A DNA stretch of 64,000 bases from RH-AL1 sp965198485 (GTDB taxonomy: Bacteria; Pseudomonadota; Alphaproteobacteria; Rhizobiales; Beijerinckiaceae): positions 1,860,001 through 1,924,000 of the forward strand of contig CBDAPQ010000005.1 of NCBI GenBank assembly GCA_965198485.1, given 5' to 3'. Both the position numbers and the translations under genes were made by a program. Below are positions 1-8,364 of the stretch, piece by piece. Numbering within the stretch: position 1 is the stretch's first letter; every line of letters begins with the position of its first letter. Below the pieces are notes generated by a model, which saw only the letters and a list, made by a program, of their open reading frames with translations, had not been told where the DNA came from and made no database searches.

Positions 1-126
1 GAAGTTCACGACAGCGGACTTGCCCCTAGCGCATCGGACGATGATTCAGGGTCGCGTCCGACACCTATGTGCTGACCTCGCAACGTTTTTCTTTGTCGGA
101 GCAAGTCCGCAACAGCGGAGGTCGCT

Positions 127-804
127 CTAGAAATGGTAGTTCAGCCCGGCGCGGATCAGGCTGATGTTGGCGCCCGCGGAGATGGCGTCACGCGTGCCTG
201 AAAAGTACTGGTGCGCGCCGAAGCCGGTGAAGAGATATTCGCCCTTGATCGAGATCTTGGTGGTCAGCGCGTATTCGATGCCGGCGCCGACGGTGTAGCC
301 GTTGAGGTAATGCCCCTCGTTGAGCACGTAGTTCGGCGAAAAGGCGTAGTCCGAGATCTTGCCGTTGAGCACGGTGCCGGCGTAGCCGCCGGTGGCGTAG
401 ATCAGCAGGCGCTGGTTCCAGATGTAGCCGACGCGGGCGCGGATGGTGCCGAGACCGTTCATTACGCCCGAGCTGTTCGTGGCGCGACCGAAGTTGCCGT
501 TGCCGGAAATCGAACCGAACGATGCGTCGGCCTCGGCGCCGACCAGGAGCTGGCCCTGCTGGTAGTTGTAGCCAAGCGTCGCGCCGCCGAGACCGCCGAT
601 GGGCGAGCCGAAGAGCTGGCCGCCGCCTTGAGTGAAGCTGCCCAAGCCGAGCTGGCCGTTGATGCCGGCGTAGATGCCGCCCCACGCGAAGATCGGTGCG
701 GCATCGTAGTAGGGCGCAGGCGCGTAGCGCGAGGGCAGGTCTGCCGCGAAAGCGGAAGAGGTCAGGAGAAGGCCAAGGGTGGAGGCGAGGCGAAAGCGGC
801 TCAT
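127..804 (-). CDS. Outer-membrane beta-barrel protein, Omp25/Omp31-like
   Basis: About 225 residues. An N-terminal signal peptide (MSRFRLAS then a hydrophobic run ending SSAFA) is followed by ADLP, a typical signal-peptidase I junction. The body is rich in Gly/Asn/aromatic alternation with GGIYAGINGQ, GATLGYNYQ and GVGA-type strands, and it ends in NYHF with a terminal Phe, the usual BAM recognition residue of outer-membrane barrels. The family is the small eight-stranded porin-like Omp25/31 group common in Rhizobiales. The open frame extends 10 codons further upstream, but the ATG at 804 has GGAG seven bases upstream and begins the signal peptide, so it is preferred. Function is structural/surface; the substrate is unknown. 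Confidence 0.85.
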   Translation of the reverse strand: MSRFRLASTLGLLLTSSAFAADLPSRYAPAPYYDAAPIFAWGGIYAGINGQLGLGSFTQGGGQLFGSPIGGLGGATLGYNYQQGQLLVGAEADASFGSISGNGNFGRATNSSGVMNGLGTIRARVGYIWNQRLLIYATGGYAGTVLNGKISDYAFSPNYVLNEGHYLNGYTVGAGIEYALTTKISIKGEYLFTGFGAHQYFSGTRDAISAGANISLIRAGLNYHF

Positions 805-1078
805 GAGGATCTCCAGGCAAGGTGCCGTGTGCATCCTCAGATACGTTGCCGTGGTTATTAAAAGTTGAGCTGTTATCCTTTACAAGTTCTAAAGTCGCTA
901 CCGAGGCCGGTGTGGTTGGAAGGCCTGCGCACTTTCGGATCTTTGCATGAGAGGAGCCGAGTATAGATCCAAGTTCCGAAGAATTCTGTCTTCTACGAAC
1001 AATGCGACTTGGTGAAGAGTTGGTTATCGTGCACCGTGAGCTATAAAACAATGGTAAATCGAGGAGGCAAGGCCGGCG

Positions 1079-1816
1079 ATGAGCAAAGGCGCAGCGCTGG
1101 TGACGGGAGCTTCGACCCGCATCGGGCTCGTGATCGCGCAGCGTCTCGGACAGGCCGGCTATGCTGTCGTCCTCCACGCCAGCCCGCGTTCGCTGTCCCG
1201 TGCGCAGGCCGAGGCGGAGGCGCTCGTGGCCTCGGGATTTCGCGCGAGCGCGCTGTCCGCCGATCTCGTCGATGCCGCGAGCTGCGCCGATCTCGTCGCG
1301 CGGGCCGGTGCGGCCGGGCCGCTGCGTCTCCTCGTGAATAATGCCGCCATCTTCGAGGCCGACACGGCGGAGATGCCCGACATGGCCTTGTTCGAGCGCC
1401 ACATCGCGGTGAACCTGCGTGCGCCGGTGCTGCTCGCCTCGGCTTTCCACGCCCAATGCAGCGGGATGGGCAATGCCTGCGTGGTCAACCTGATCGACCA
1501 GCGCGTTATGCGACCGGATACGACCTTCTTCTCTTACACGCTGGCGAAATCGGCTTTGTGGACCGCCACGCAGGTCATGGCTCAAGCCTTTGCGGCGAAA
1601 GGCGTGCGGGTCAACGCCGTCGGGCCCGGACCGGTGCTGCCCAACCGGTTCGAAGGCCAGGAAGGCTTCGCCAGCGAGGTCGCGGCGGTGCCGCTCCGCC
1701 GGGCCGTGGCGCCGGAGGAGGTCGCGGCAGCTGTGCTCTACCTCGCCGAGGCGCGTTCCGTCACCGGGCAGTTCCTCGCCGTCGATGCCGGGCAGCACCT
1801 CGGGCCGCGCCCGTAA
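1079..1816 (+). CDS. SDR-family oxidoreductase, FolM/pteridine-reductase-like
   Basis: A 245-residue short-chain dehydrogenase. The N-terminal nucleotide motif is TGASTRIG, in which the Arg after Ser/Thr is typical of the pteridine reductase/FolM branch rather than of FabG. NNAA follows near residue 90, then the segment DQRVMRP...FFSYTLAKSAL with the catalytic Tyr-x3-Lys, and GPGPVLP. FolM-type enzymes reduce dihydromonapterin or dihydrobiopterin with NADPH; this is inferred from the motifs. A strong GGAGG lies about ten bases before the ATG. The gene is convergent with ccmG (gap of 4 bp). No folate genes are adjacent, so the substrate assignment is tentative. Confidence 0.8.
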   Translation: MSKGAALVTGASTRIGLVIAQRLGQAGYAVVLHASPRSLSRAQAEAEALVASGFRASALSADLVDAASCADLVARAGAAGPLRLLVNNAAIFEADTAEMPDMALFERHIAVNLRAPVLLASAFHAQCSGMGNACVVNLIDQRVMRPDTTFFSYTLAKSALWTATQVMAQAFAAKGVRVNAVGPGPVLPNRFEGQEGFASEVAAVPLRRAVAPEEVAAAVLYLAEARSVTGQFLAVDAGQHLGPRP

Positions 1817-1820
1817 CACC

Positions 1821-2414
1821 TCACGGCTTCTCGGCCAACTCCGCCCGAGCGACGGCTGGCAGAAGGTCCTTGCGGATCGTGTCTTCCGTCAGAGGGCCGA
1901 CGATCTTGGCCGTGATGGTGCCGGTGCCGTCCACGACGTAGGTCTCGGGGACGCCATAGACGCCGAAGTCGAGACCGGTGCGCCCCGTGGTGTCGGCGCC
2001 GATGGCGCGGAATGGGTCGCCGTCGTCAGCGAGGAAGCGGCGGGTGTTCTCCGGCTTGTCCTTGTACGCGATGCCGACGAGCGGCAGGCCCTGCTGGGAG
2101 AGCTGCAGCAGCGCTGGAGCCTCCTCGCGGCAGGGGCCGCACCAGGACGCGAAGACGTTGACCACCGTGACCTTGCCGGTCTTGAGGTCGGCCGCCGCGA
2201 GGCCGGGCTTGCCGAGACCATCGACCGCCGCAAGGGCGAAGGCCGGCACCGACTTGCCGATCAGCGCTGAGGGCAGTCGGGAGGCGTCACCGGCGCCGAG
2301 CCGCAGCAGGAACAGTCCGGCAATGACCGCGAAGACTGCGAGTGGCACGAACACGATCCAGGCGCGGCGCGTGCCGCCTTGCTCGGGCGCGATCTCGTCG
2401 TCGACTTCGCTCAC
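1821..2414 (-). CDS. ccmG: Thiol:disulfide interchange protein CcmG/DsbE
   Basis: A 197-residue membrane-anchored thioredoxin-like protein. An N-terminal transmembrane segment spans about residues 19-39, and the periplasmic thioredoxin fold carries the WCGPC active site (Cys92, Cys95). VYGVPETYVVD supplies the cis-Pro loop typical of CcmG. It reduces the haem-binding Cys pair of apocytochrome c during system I maturation. The start is GTG and overlaps the ccmD stop by four bases (GTGA), so it is translationally coupled as the last gene of ccmC-ccmD-ccmG. Confidence 0.93.
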   Translation of the reverse strand: MSEVDDEIAPEQGGTRRAWIVFVPLAVFAVIAGLFLLRLGAGDASRLPSALIGKSVPAFALAAVDGLGKPGLAAADLKTGKVTVVNVFASWCGPCREEAPALLQLSQQGLPLVGIAYKDKPENTRRFLADDGDPFRAIGADTTGRTGLDFGVYGVPETYVVDGTGTITAKIVGPLTEDTIRKDLLPAVARAELAEKP

Positions 2415-2563
2415 TCGCGATCGAGGCCGCGGGCGCCAAAACGCGCCAAGCCGCGTCGCAGCGCGCGGTTGTCGGACACGATGACGGTGATCATCGCGAC
2501 GATCACCACCGCGGCGACGACGTAGGCGGCGACGATGAAGCCGGTATGAGGATCGTGCTCCAT
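2411..2563 (-). CDS. ccmD: Haem exporter accessory protein CcmD
   Basis: A 50-residue protein read directly from the sequence: MEHDPHTGFI, one hydrophobic helix (about residues 9-30), then the Arg-rich tail RALRRGLARFG. Size, single helix and basic cytoplasmic tail fit CcmD, which helps release holo-CcmE from the CcmABC complex. It begins 5 bp after ccmC and its TGA overlaps the GTG of ccmG. It is too short for most gene finders. Confidence 0.9.
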   Translation of the reverse strand: MEHDPHTGFIVAAYVVAAVVIVAMITVIVSDNRALRRGLARFGARGLDRE

Positions 2564-2567
2564 CGGG

Positions 2568-3380
2568 TCAGACTGCCGTGCCGACAGAGGCGCCGAACGC
2601 CGGCTCGTCGCGCTCGGCGCTGCTCGCCTCCAGGATCGACAGGCGACGCAGGCGGCGGCGCAGGATCTCGTTGCGGATCGCGGCGAGATGAAGGGTGAAG
2701 AACAGCGTCGTGAATGCGAGCACCATGGTGAAGAGCGGCCACAGCATCGGCTTGGCCACCGCCGAACCGTTGAGCCCGAACGAGGCCGCCTGGTGAAGCG
2801 TGTTCCACCATTGTACCGAAAAATGAATGATCGGGATGATTACGACGGCGGTCAGCGTGAAGATCGCGGCGGCCTTGGCGGCACGGCCCGGATCCTCAAA
2901 GACCTGCCAGATCGCGACAAGGCCGAGGTAAATCAGGAACAGGATGAGGACGGACGTGAGCCGGGCATCCCAGACCCACCAGGTGCCCCACATCGGCTTG
3001 CCCCAGAGCGAACCGGTGGCAAGGCAAATGAAGGTGAAACCGGCGCCGAGAGGCGCTGCCGCCTTCTGCGCGGCATCGGCGACGGGATGGCGCCACACCA
3101 GGGTGCCGAGCGCGGCTGCGGTCATGACCATGTAGACCATCATGGCGAGCCAAGCCGCCGGCACGTGCAGGTACATGATCATGACGGTGCGACCCTGCTG
3201 ATAGTCGTCGGGGCCGAGATAGGCCAGCGCCAAGCCGACCACGAAGAGGAAGGTGGTCAGGCTGGCCAGCAGCGGGACCAGGATGCCGGCGAGGCGCAAG
3301 AACCGCGTCGGGCTGGCGAGAGCGCCCAACCAGGACAACGAAGAGCGGGCGAGACGCAGGGACTTCGCAGGCATGCCCAA
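2568..3380 (-). CDS. ccmC: Haem exporter/haem-handling protein CcmC
   Basis: A 270-residue, six-helix inner-membrane protein. The diagnostic tryptophan-rich periplasmic loop WGTWWVWDARLT is present, flanked by the candidate haem-ligand histidines in YLHVPAAW and in WWNTLHQ. CcmC presents haem to CcmE in cytochrome c maturation system I. It is the first gene of a ccmC-ccmD-ccmG unit. ccmA and ccmB, which often precede it, are not adjacent: a DUF4112 gene lies upstream instead. A second Met at codon 3 is an equally possible start. Confidence 0.93.
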   Translation of the reverse strand: MGMPAKSLRLARSSLSWLGALASPTRFLRLAGILVPLLASLTTFLFVVGLALAYLGPDDYQQGRTVMIMYLHVPAAWLAMMVYMVMTAAALGTLVWRHPVADAAQKAAAPLGAGFTFICLATGSLWGKPMWGTWWVWDARLTSVLILFLIYLGLVAIWQVFEDPGRAAKAAAIFTLTAVVIIPIIHFSVQWWNTLHQAASFGLNGSAVAKPMLWPLFTMVLAFTTLFFTLHLAAIRNEILRRRLRRLSILEASSAERDEPAFGASVGTAV

Positions 3381-3453
3381 TGTCTACGTCCGCAGAGAAG
3401 CTAGCGCAATCGTGCCGGCTTGCTCGACGCCCCTTCCGATCGTCGCAGCGCGT

Positions 3454-3846
3454 TCAGATCTGCTGGTGACCCACGTGCTTCTCGATGATGGCGAGGTTGC
3501 GGACGTTGGCCTTGAACCAGGTGTCGGCAAGATCGCCGAGGATCGGCGTGACACCGAGGATGAGGTCGAGCGCAACGTTGCCGGCCATCTCCGCCAGGGC
3601 TCGCTTGGGTAGGCCGAGACGCTTACCTTCATAGACGAAGTAGCAGGCGATGCCGGCCGTGGCGAGATCACCGACGCCCGGTGCCAGCCCGATGATGGTA
3701 TCGGCGCCGAAGCGAAAGCCGCCGGGCAGGCGCACGGCCGTGTCGAGGAAGTTGGCGAGCCAACGTAGGCGCTTCATGGTGGCGGCGACGTCGATGTCGC
3801 GCGCAGGCTGGTAGGGTCCGGCGAAACCCGATGCAGTCGCGGTCAT
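3454..3846 (-). CDS. DUF4112 family small membrane protein
   Basis: About 130 residues. The family signature is clear: LRWLANFLDTAVRLPGG, then FGADTIIGLAPGVGD and a late LILGVTPILGDLADTWFKAN. Two hydrophobic stretches (IIGLAPGVGDLATAGIACYFV and the second GxxPxxGD loop) suggest membrane association. The biochemical function is unknown. Three in-frame ATGs lie at 3855, 3852 and 3846; GGAG directly abuts the first, and only the third has normal spacing (nine bases), so 3846 is chosen. Confidence 0.85.
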   Translation of the reverse strand: MTATASGFAGPYQPARDIDVAATMKRLRWLANFLDTAVRLPGGFRFGADTIIGLAPGVGDLATAGIACYFVYEGKRLGLPKRALAEMAGNVALDLILGVTPILGDLADTWFKANVRNLAIIEKHVGHQQI

Positions 3847-3897
3847 GGTCATCATCTCCGGCCGCTAGCTCGGCCTGGCCAAGAGATGGGAAACGCC

Positions 3898-4662
3898 TCA
3901 AGGCTCTTCAACGGGGCGGTCGCGCGCCACCGCGCCGATCGGACGGGCGACCAGCGCCGGCTGGATCGCCGGCGTCATACGCCGCGCCAGCTGACGCCGC
4001 AGGATCGGGCGATAGAGCTGCTTTTGCGCCTCCACGACCAGCACGCCCGCGCCGGGCAGGGCGAGCTGCGCCCCGATGCGCTCGAAGGCCGGTGCCGAGC
4101 GCAGAAAGAGCTGCCGCCCGATCGGCGGCATGTAGAGCGCCTCGGTCCAGTGCGTCGGCGAGAACAGCGTCTCCCGCATCAGGTCGCGCAGCTGCGAGCG
4201 GGAATAGGGCTGGCCGTGGCCGAACGGCGTCGAGTCGACCCTGGCCCATAGTCCGGCGCGGCTCGGCGTCACGGCGACGACGCGACCACCCGGCGTCAAA
4301 ACACGCCAGACCTCGGCAAGCAGATCGCGGGGATGCTCGGTGATCTCCAGCGCGTGGATCAGCAGAACACGGTCGACGCAGCTGTCGGGCAGAGGGAGGG
4401 CGCTTGCGTCGACCAGTGCGGAGGCCGAACGGCCGGCGGCGGGCCAATTGACCACGCCCTGCTCGGCCGGCATGAACGCCAGCACGCGCACCGCTTCTTC
4501 ACGATATACGTCGAGAAAAGGGGCGGCGTAGCCGATGCCGAGCACGGAAGCGCCGCAGCACGAGGCGAACCGCTCGCGCACGAGCCGGCCGACAAGGCGC
4601 CGGGTCAGCGCGCCGAGAGGCGTGGCGTAGAAGGTCCGCAGATCGACAACATCGAGGGCCAT
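3898..4662 (-). CDS. Class I SAM-dependent methyltransferase (type 11-like)
   Basis: About 254 residues from MALDVVDLR. A Rossmann methyltransferase is seen: VLGIGYAAPFL replaces the canonical GxGxG loop, then LPLPDSCVDRVLLIHALE (motif with acidic/hydrophobic edge), LLAEVWRVLTPGGRVVAVTPSR (the LxPGG motif) and a C-terminal basic tail. The genomic partner is divergent gloB, an arrangement often seen in Rhizobiales. The acceptor substrate is unknown. An upstream ATG at 4680 is possible but would overlap the longer gloB frame, and neither has a clear SD. Confidence 0.75.
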   Translation of the reverse strand: MALDVVDLRTFYATPLGALTRRLVGRLVRERFASCCGASVLGIGYAAPFLDVYREEAVRVLAFMPAEQGVVNWPAAGRSASALVDASALPLPDSCVDRVLLIHALEITEHPRDLLAEVWRVLTPGGRVVAVTPSRAGLWARVDSTPFGHGQPYSRSQLRDLMRETLFSPTHWTEALYMPPIGRQLFLRSAPAFERIGAQLALPGAGVLVVEAQKQLYRPILRRQLARRMTPAIQPALVARPIGAVARDRPVEEP

Positions 4663-4763
4663 GGGTCGACAGAATGCCACAACAGGCGCCGCCTTGCACC
4701 TGCGGCAACCTCGTCCGTGATCATATCGTTAGCGGGCGCTTCCTCGCGTTTCGGAGCCACCGC

Positions 4764-5534
4764 ATGCCCGCCCAAGTCCACCAGTTCCCCTGCCTCAGCG
4801 ACAATTACGGCGTGCTGCTCCACGATCCCGAGACGCGGGCGACGGCCACGATCGACGTCCCGGAGGCGGCGCCGGTCCTCAAGGCGCTCGCCGACAAGGG
4901 CTGGGAGCTCACCGACATCCTCGTCACGCATCACCACGCCGACCATACGCAGGGTATTCCCGAGGTGAAGAAGCGCTACCCGCACGCCCGAATCGTTGGT
5001 CCGGCCAAGGAGCAGGCGAAGATCGGCAAGCTCGATCTCGCGATCGGCGAGGGCGACTATGTCGGCGTCGGCGCCCTCACGGCCAAGGTGCTGGAGACGC
5101 CCGGTCATACGAGCGGGCACATCGTGTACTGGTTCGAGGCCGAGGACCTGCTGTTTGCCGGCGACACGCTTTTCGCGCTCGGCTGCGGACGTCCCTTCGA
5201 GGAGCCGCCGCGTGTTCTCTACCACTCGCTGATGAAGCTCGCCCGGCTGCCCGGCTCGGTGGAGGTCTATTGCGGGCACGAGTATACGCAATCCAACGCC
5301 AGGTTCGCGGTCGGCATCGACAAGGGTAACGAGCTGCTGGTCGAAAGAGCGGCGGCGATCGACGCGCTGCGGGCGAAGGGCGAGTCGACGCTGCCGACAA
5401 CGATCTCGATCGAGCGTGCCACCAACCCTTTCCTGCGAGCGGGCGAGCCCGAACTCAAGGCGGCGATGGGGATGGCCGACGCCGATGGCGAGGATGTCTT
5501 CGCCGCTTTGCGCGAACGCAAGAACCGGGGATGA
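4764..5534 (+). CDS. gloB: Hydroxyacylglutathione hydrolase (glyoxalase II)
   Basis: A 256-residue metallo-beta-lactamase-fold hydrolase. The binuclear metal site is seen as THHHADH (residues 55-61), with PGHTSGH further on, FAGDTLF giving the bridging Asp and YCGHEYT giving the last His. The GloB C-terminal helix region (IEDALRAKGESTLPTT-like, NPFLR) completes the family length. It hydrolyses S-lactoylglutathione to lactate and glutathione in methylglyoxal detoxification. The ATG at 4764 has GGAG seven bases upstream and matches the family start; the open frame extends 30 codons upstream without an SD. Confidence 0.93.
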   Translation: MPAQVHQFPCLSDNYGVLLHDPETRATATIDVPEAAPVLKALADKGWELTDILVTHHHADHTQGIPEVKKRYPHARIVGPAKEQAKIGKLDLAIGEGDYVGVGALTAKVLETPGHTSGHIVYWFEAEDLLFAGDTLFALGCGRPFEEPPRVLYHSLMKLARLPGSVEVYCGHEYTQSNARFAVGIDKGNELLVERAAAIDALRAKGESTLPTTISIERATNPFLRAGEPELKAAMGMADADGEDVFAALRERKNRG

Positions 5535-5621
5535 GATGGCCGTCGGTTGCGTCAACCCTAAAGGAATCTTAGGACAAGCTTCTTACCGTACTCCAACAGT
5601 GTTGCTGCCACGGAGACCAAG

Positions 5622-7322
5622 GTGCTGATTTCGGGCAATGCACTCGGCTTGAGCCTTGGGCCAGACGCGTTGTTTCCGGAGGATCCTGCCCTCGTCCCGA
5701 CCTCGGAGGTCGTCTATGACTGGGATCTCGCCACGGACGAGATCACCTGGTCGCCGAGCTACACTCTCGTTCTGGGCCTTCCGCCGCTCGAATTGGTGTC
5801 GACGGGTCTCGGCTATGCCGAGCATCTCGCCGCAGAAAGCCCGTCGTCTCGTTACGAGGCGATCATGGCGCCAGGAGGATGCGACGCTGGCGGTGGCGTG
5901 GTGTTCAAGGCGGTCTACGGTCTTGTCGAGCACAAGCGGGCGCAAACCCCGCCGGTATGGGTCGAGGACACGGGGCGCTGGTTCGCCGATGCCGGCGATC
6001 GGCCCTCGCGCGTCCACGGGATCATCCGCGTCGTCACCGAGCGCTTCGAGGCGGAGCGCCATCAGACCGTCTCGGCGCAGCGCGATCCGGCGACCGGTGT
6101 CTTCAACCGCGCCTTCTTCGTCGAGCATCTCGCCCGCCAGCTGTCGCTCGCGGCGCGTAAGAACTCGACCTTCGCCGTGCTCCTGATCGGCCTCGACATC
6201 GTCGGTTCATCCGAGCCGGCCCCGGAGGACCAGCTCATCGAGGCGGTGGCGCGCATGCGCCTCCAGATGCGCTCGCACGAGGCGATCGCCCGGCACGCCG
6301 GCGCCAAATTTGCCGTGCTGCTCGAGACGTGCAACGAGGTGCAGGCGGCGGCGGCGGCAGAACGACTGATGGCCTCCATCAGCGAGGGTAAAGTGGGCAC
6401 GCCGCGGCTGCTGCCGCGCATCGGCGCGGTGATCGCGCCGGCTCACGGGCGCACGCCCCAGGCGCTGCTGCAATTCGCCGAGGAGGCGCTTGAGGCGGCA
6501 CGCCAGCCCAACGGCCCCGACTACGTGCGCCACGAGCCCGGCATGGGGCGCAGCACGTCGCGTCAGCCGGCCCGCACCTCCGACGAGATCCTGCTCGCAC
6601 TGAAGGAGGGGCGCGTGGCGCTGGCGCTGCAGCCGATCGTCGATGCCCGCACCCGCGAGGTTGCCTTCTACGAAGGACTCGTGCGCATCGTGCGGCCCAA
6701 CGGGCCGCCGATGATGCCCGATGCGCTCATCGCCAGTGCCGAAAGGGACGGGCTGGTCTCGCTCATCGATCGCCGCGTCATCGAGATCGCCTTCTCGCTG
6801 ATGACGGCCGATCGCAAGCTGAACCTCTCGATCAATGCCTCCCCTGCGAGCCTCGCTGAGCCGTGCTGGTTCGAGCACCTGCGCACCGCCTCGCGGCTCC
6901 GTCCCGACGCGGCGCGCCGCCTGACCGTCGAGGTCACGGAGACCTGCGCCATCGGCGACATAAAGGCGACGGGAGTGACCCTGGCCGCGATCAAGCCGTT
7001 AGGCGTGAAGCTCGCGATCGACGATTTCGGTTCCGGGCATTCCTCGTTCAAGACCCTGCGCCAGCTGCCGGTCGACTTCCTCAAGATCGATGGCGCCTTC
7101 TGCCAGAACCTCGCCTCTTCGCAGGACGACCGTTTCTTCATCCGCACGCTGATCGATCTCGCCCGCAACCTGCAGATCCCGACCGTGGCGGAATGGGTCG
7201 AGGACGAGGAGACGGCACGCATCCTCACCGAATGGGGCATCACCTACCTGCAGGGTCACCTGCTAGGGGCAGCGCAGCTGGCCGTGACGCCCAAGGCGGG
7301 GCGGACCGGCCAGCTGCGCTGA
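5622..7322 (+). CDS. Cyclic-di-GMP phosphodiesterase with PAS-like and degenerate GGDEF domains
   Basis: 566 residues, no transmembrane helix. Residues ~28-140 are PAS-like (VYDWDLATDEITWSPS). The GGDEF domain (~150-310) has lost its signature: the site reads AGAKF, so cyclase activity is unlikely. The EAL domain (~325-555) keeps the catalytic set: Glu in YEGLVRI, Asn in INASP, Glu in VEVTET, the double Asp in IDDFGSG, Lys in LKIDGAF and Glu in AEWVEDE. It should therefore be a soluble c-di-GMP hydrolase, perhaps controlled by the PAS-like and GGDEF domains. The start is GTG with GGAG six bases upstream. It stands alone. Confidence 0.85.
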   Translation: MLISGNALGLSLGPDALFPEDPALVPTSEVVYDWDLATDEITWSPSYTLVLGLPPLELVSTGLGYAEHLAAESPSSRYEAIMAPGGCDAGGGVVFKAVYGLVEHKRAQTPPVWVEDTGRWFADAGDRPSRVHGIIRVVTERFEAERHQTVSAQRDPATGVFNRAFFVEHLARQLSLAARKNSTFAVLLIGLDIVGSSEPAPEDQLIEAVARMRLQMRSHEAIARHAGAKFAVLLETCNEVQAAAAAERLMASISEGKVGTPRLLPRIGAVIAPAHGRTPQALLQFAEEALEAARQPNGPDYVRHEPGMGRSTSRQPARTSDEILLALKEGRVALALQPIVDARTREVAFYEGLVRIVRPNGPPMMPDALIASAERDGLVSLIDRRVIEIAFSLMTADRKLNLSINASPASLAEPCWFEHLRTASRLRPDAARRLTVEVTETCAIGDIKATGVTLAAIKPLGVKLAIDDFGSGHSSFKTLRQLPVDFLKIDGAFCQNLASSQDDRFFIRTLIDLARNLQIPTVAEWVEDEETARILTEWGITYLQGHLLGAAQLAVTPKAGRTGQLR

Positions 7323-7451
7323 GGCTGGCGCGGGAGCGGCGTGAGATCCGCCGCCCGAAATCACGACGATTCGTGAGCCTCATCGATAGGATAATACCCG
7401 GCTTCAGCTGCCTCGTGCACACCGCTACGTCTGGCGTGTCGGGGCGTCGAA

Positions 7452-8321
7452 CTACTCGACGTTCTGCACCTGCTCGCGCAGCTGCTCGAGTTCGACCCTC
7501 AGCTCGAGGCCGATGGCGGTGAGCGCGGCGTCGTCGACCTTGGCGCAGAAGGTCGAGGCCTCGCGGCTCATCTCCTGTGCGAGAAAGTCGAGCCTTCGCC
7601 CGATGGGTCCACCTTCTGATAGCAGCTGACGTGCCGCGGCGAAATGGGCCTGCAGCCGGTCGAGTTCCTCGCGCACGTCCGCTCTGGCGGAGAGGATCAG
7701 CGCCTCCTGATGCAGCCGGTCCGGATCAAGCGCGTGACGTGCGGCGAGCGTCGCGATCGTTGCTGCGAGCTTGGCGCGGATGGCCGCGGGCGTGCGCTGC
7801 GGCGCGTCGTCGGCGGCGGTGGTGAGCTGGGCCATGGCGGTGAGGCGGGCTTTGAGCATGTCACGGAGCGCCGCGCCTTCGACCTCGCGCATCGCTACCA
7901 GTGCGTCGAGGGCGTTGTCGAGACCGGCGGCACAATCCGTCTTCAAGGTTTCGACGGCGACCGGATCGTAGACGCGCTCGGCGGTCTCGACCATGCCAGG
8001 TAGCGCCAGCAGGCCATCGAGGGTTGCCGGGCCGATGCCGTAGGGCAGCGGCACATCGGCCAGCGCCTGCGTCAGCGCCGCGAGCTTCTCGGTGTCGACG
8101 CGCAGCCGCACGGGCAGTTTCTCGCGCGTTATCGTGAGTGCGGCGTGGCAGGTGCCGCGGGCGAGACGGGCGCCGATGCGCTTGCGCGCTTCGATCTCGA
8201 GCGCATCGAAGCCCGGCGGCAGGCGCAGCCTAAGGTCGAGGCCCTTGGCGTTGACGGTCTTGAGCTCCCAGGTCCAGCGTGCCGCGCCGCTGTCGCCGGC
8301 GGCCTGGGCGAGCCCGGTCAT
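7452..8321 (-). CDS. YicC family endoribonuclease
   Basis: 289 residues from MTGLAQ, matching the usual ~290 of YicC/YloC proteins that begin with MTGF/MTGLA. Landmarks are WELKTVNAKGLDLRLRLP, ARLARGTCHAALTI (family RG-x-V/C) and the C-terminal GRRLDFLAQEMSREA followed by SKV-like AKVDD and LREQVQNVE. YicC proteins are metal-dependent RNases implicated in sRNA turnover. The open frame runs far upstream only as antisense-like low-complexity, so the internal ATG is used; a GTG at 8330 is a close alternative. It is downstream of mltG (gap 43 bp) and probably cotranscribed with it. Confidence 0.9.
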   Translation of the reverse strand: MTGLAQAAGDSGAARWTWELKTVNAKGLDLRLRLPPGFDALEIEARKRIGARLARGTCHAALTITREKLPVRLRVDTEKLAALTQALADVPLPYGIGPATLDGLLALPGMVETAERVYDPVAVETLKTDCAAGLDNALDALVAMREVEGAALRDMLKARLTAMAQLTTAADDAPQRTPAAIRAKLAATIATLAARHALDPDRLHQEALILSARADVREELDRLQAHFAAARQLLSEGGPIGRRLDFLAQEMSREASTFCAKVDDAALTAIGLELRVELEQLREQVQNVE

Positions 8322-8364
8322 GCTGCGCACCGCGGCCGTGCCGGAGGCTGGCAACGGCGTAAGC

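Noticed and set aside
188..1819. 543-codon minus-strand open frame across the porin-like and SDR genes
   Set aside because: Arg/His-rich shadow composition; it is antisense to the SDR gene and out of phase with the outer-membrane protein.
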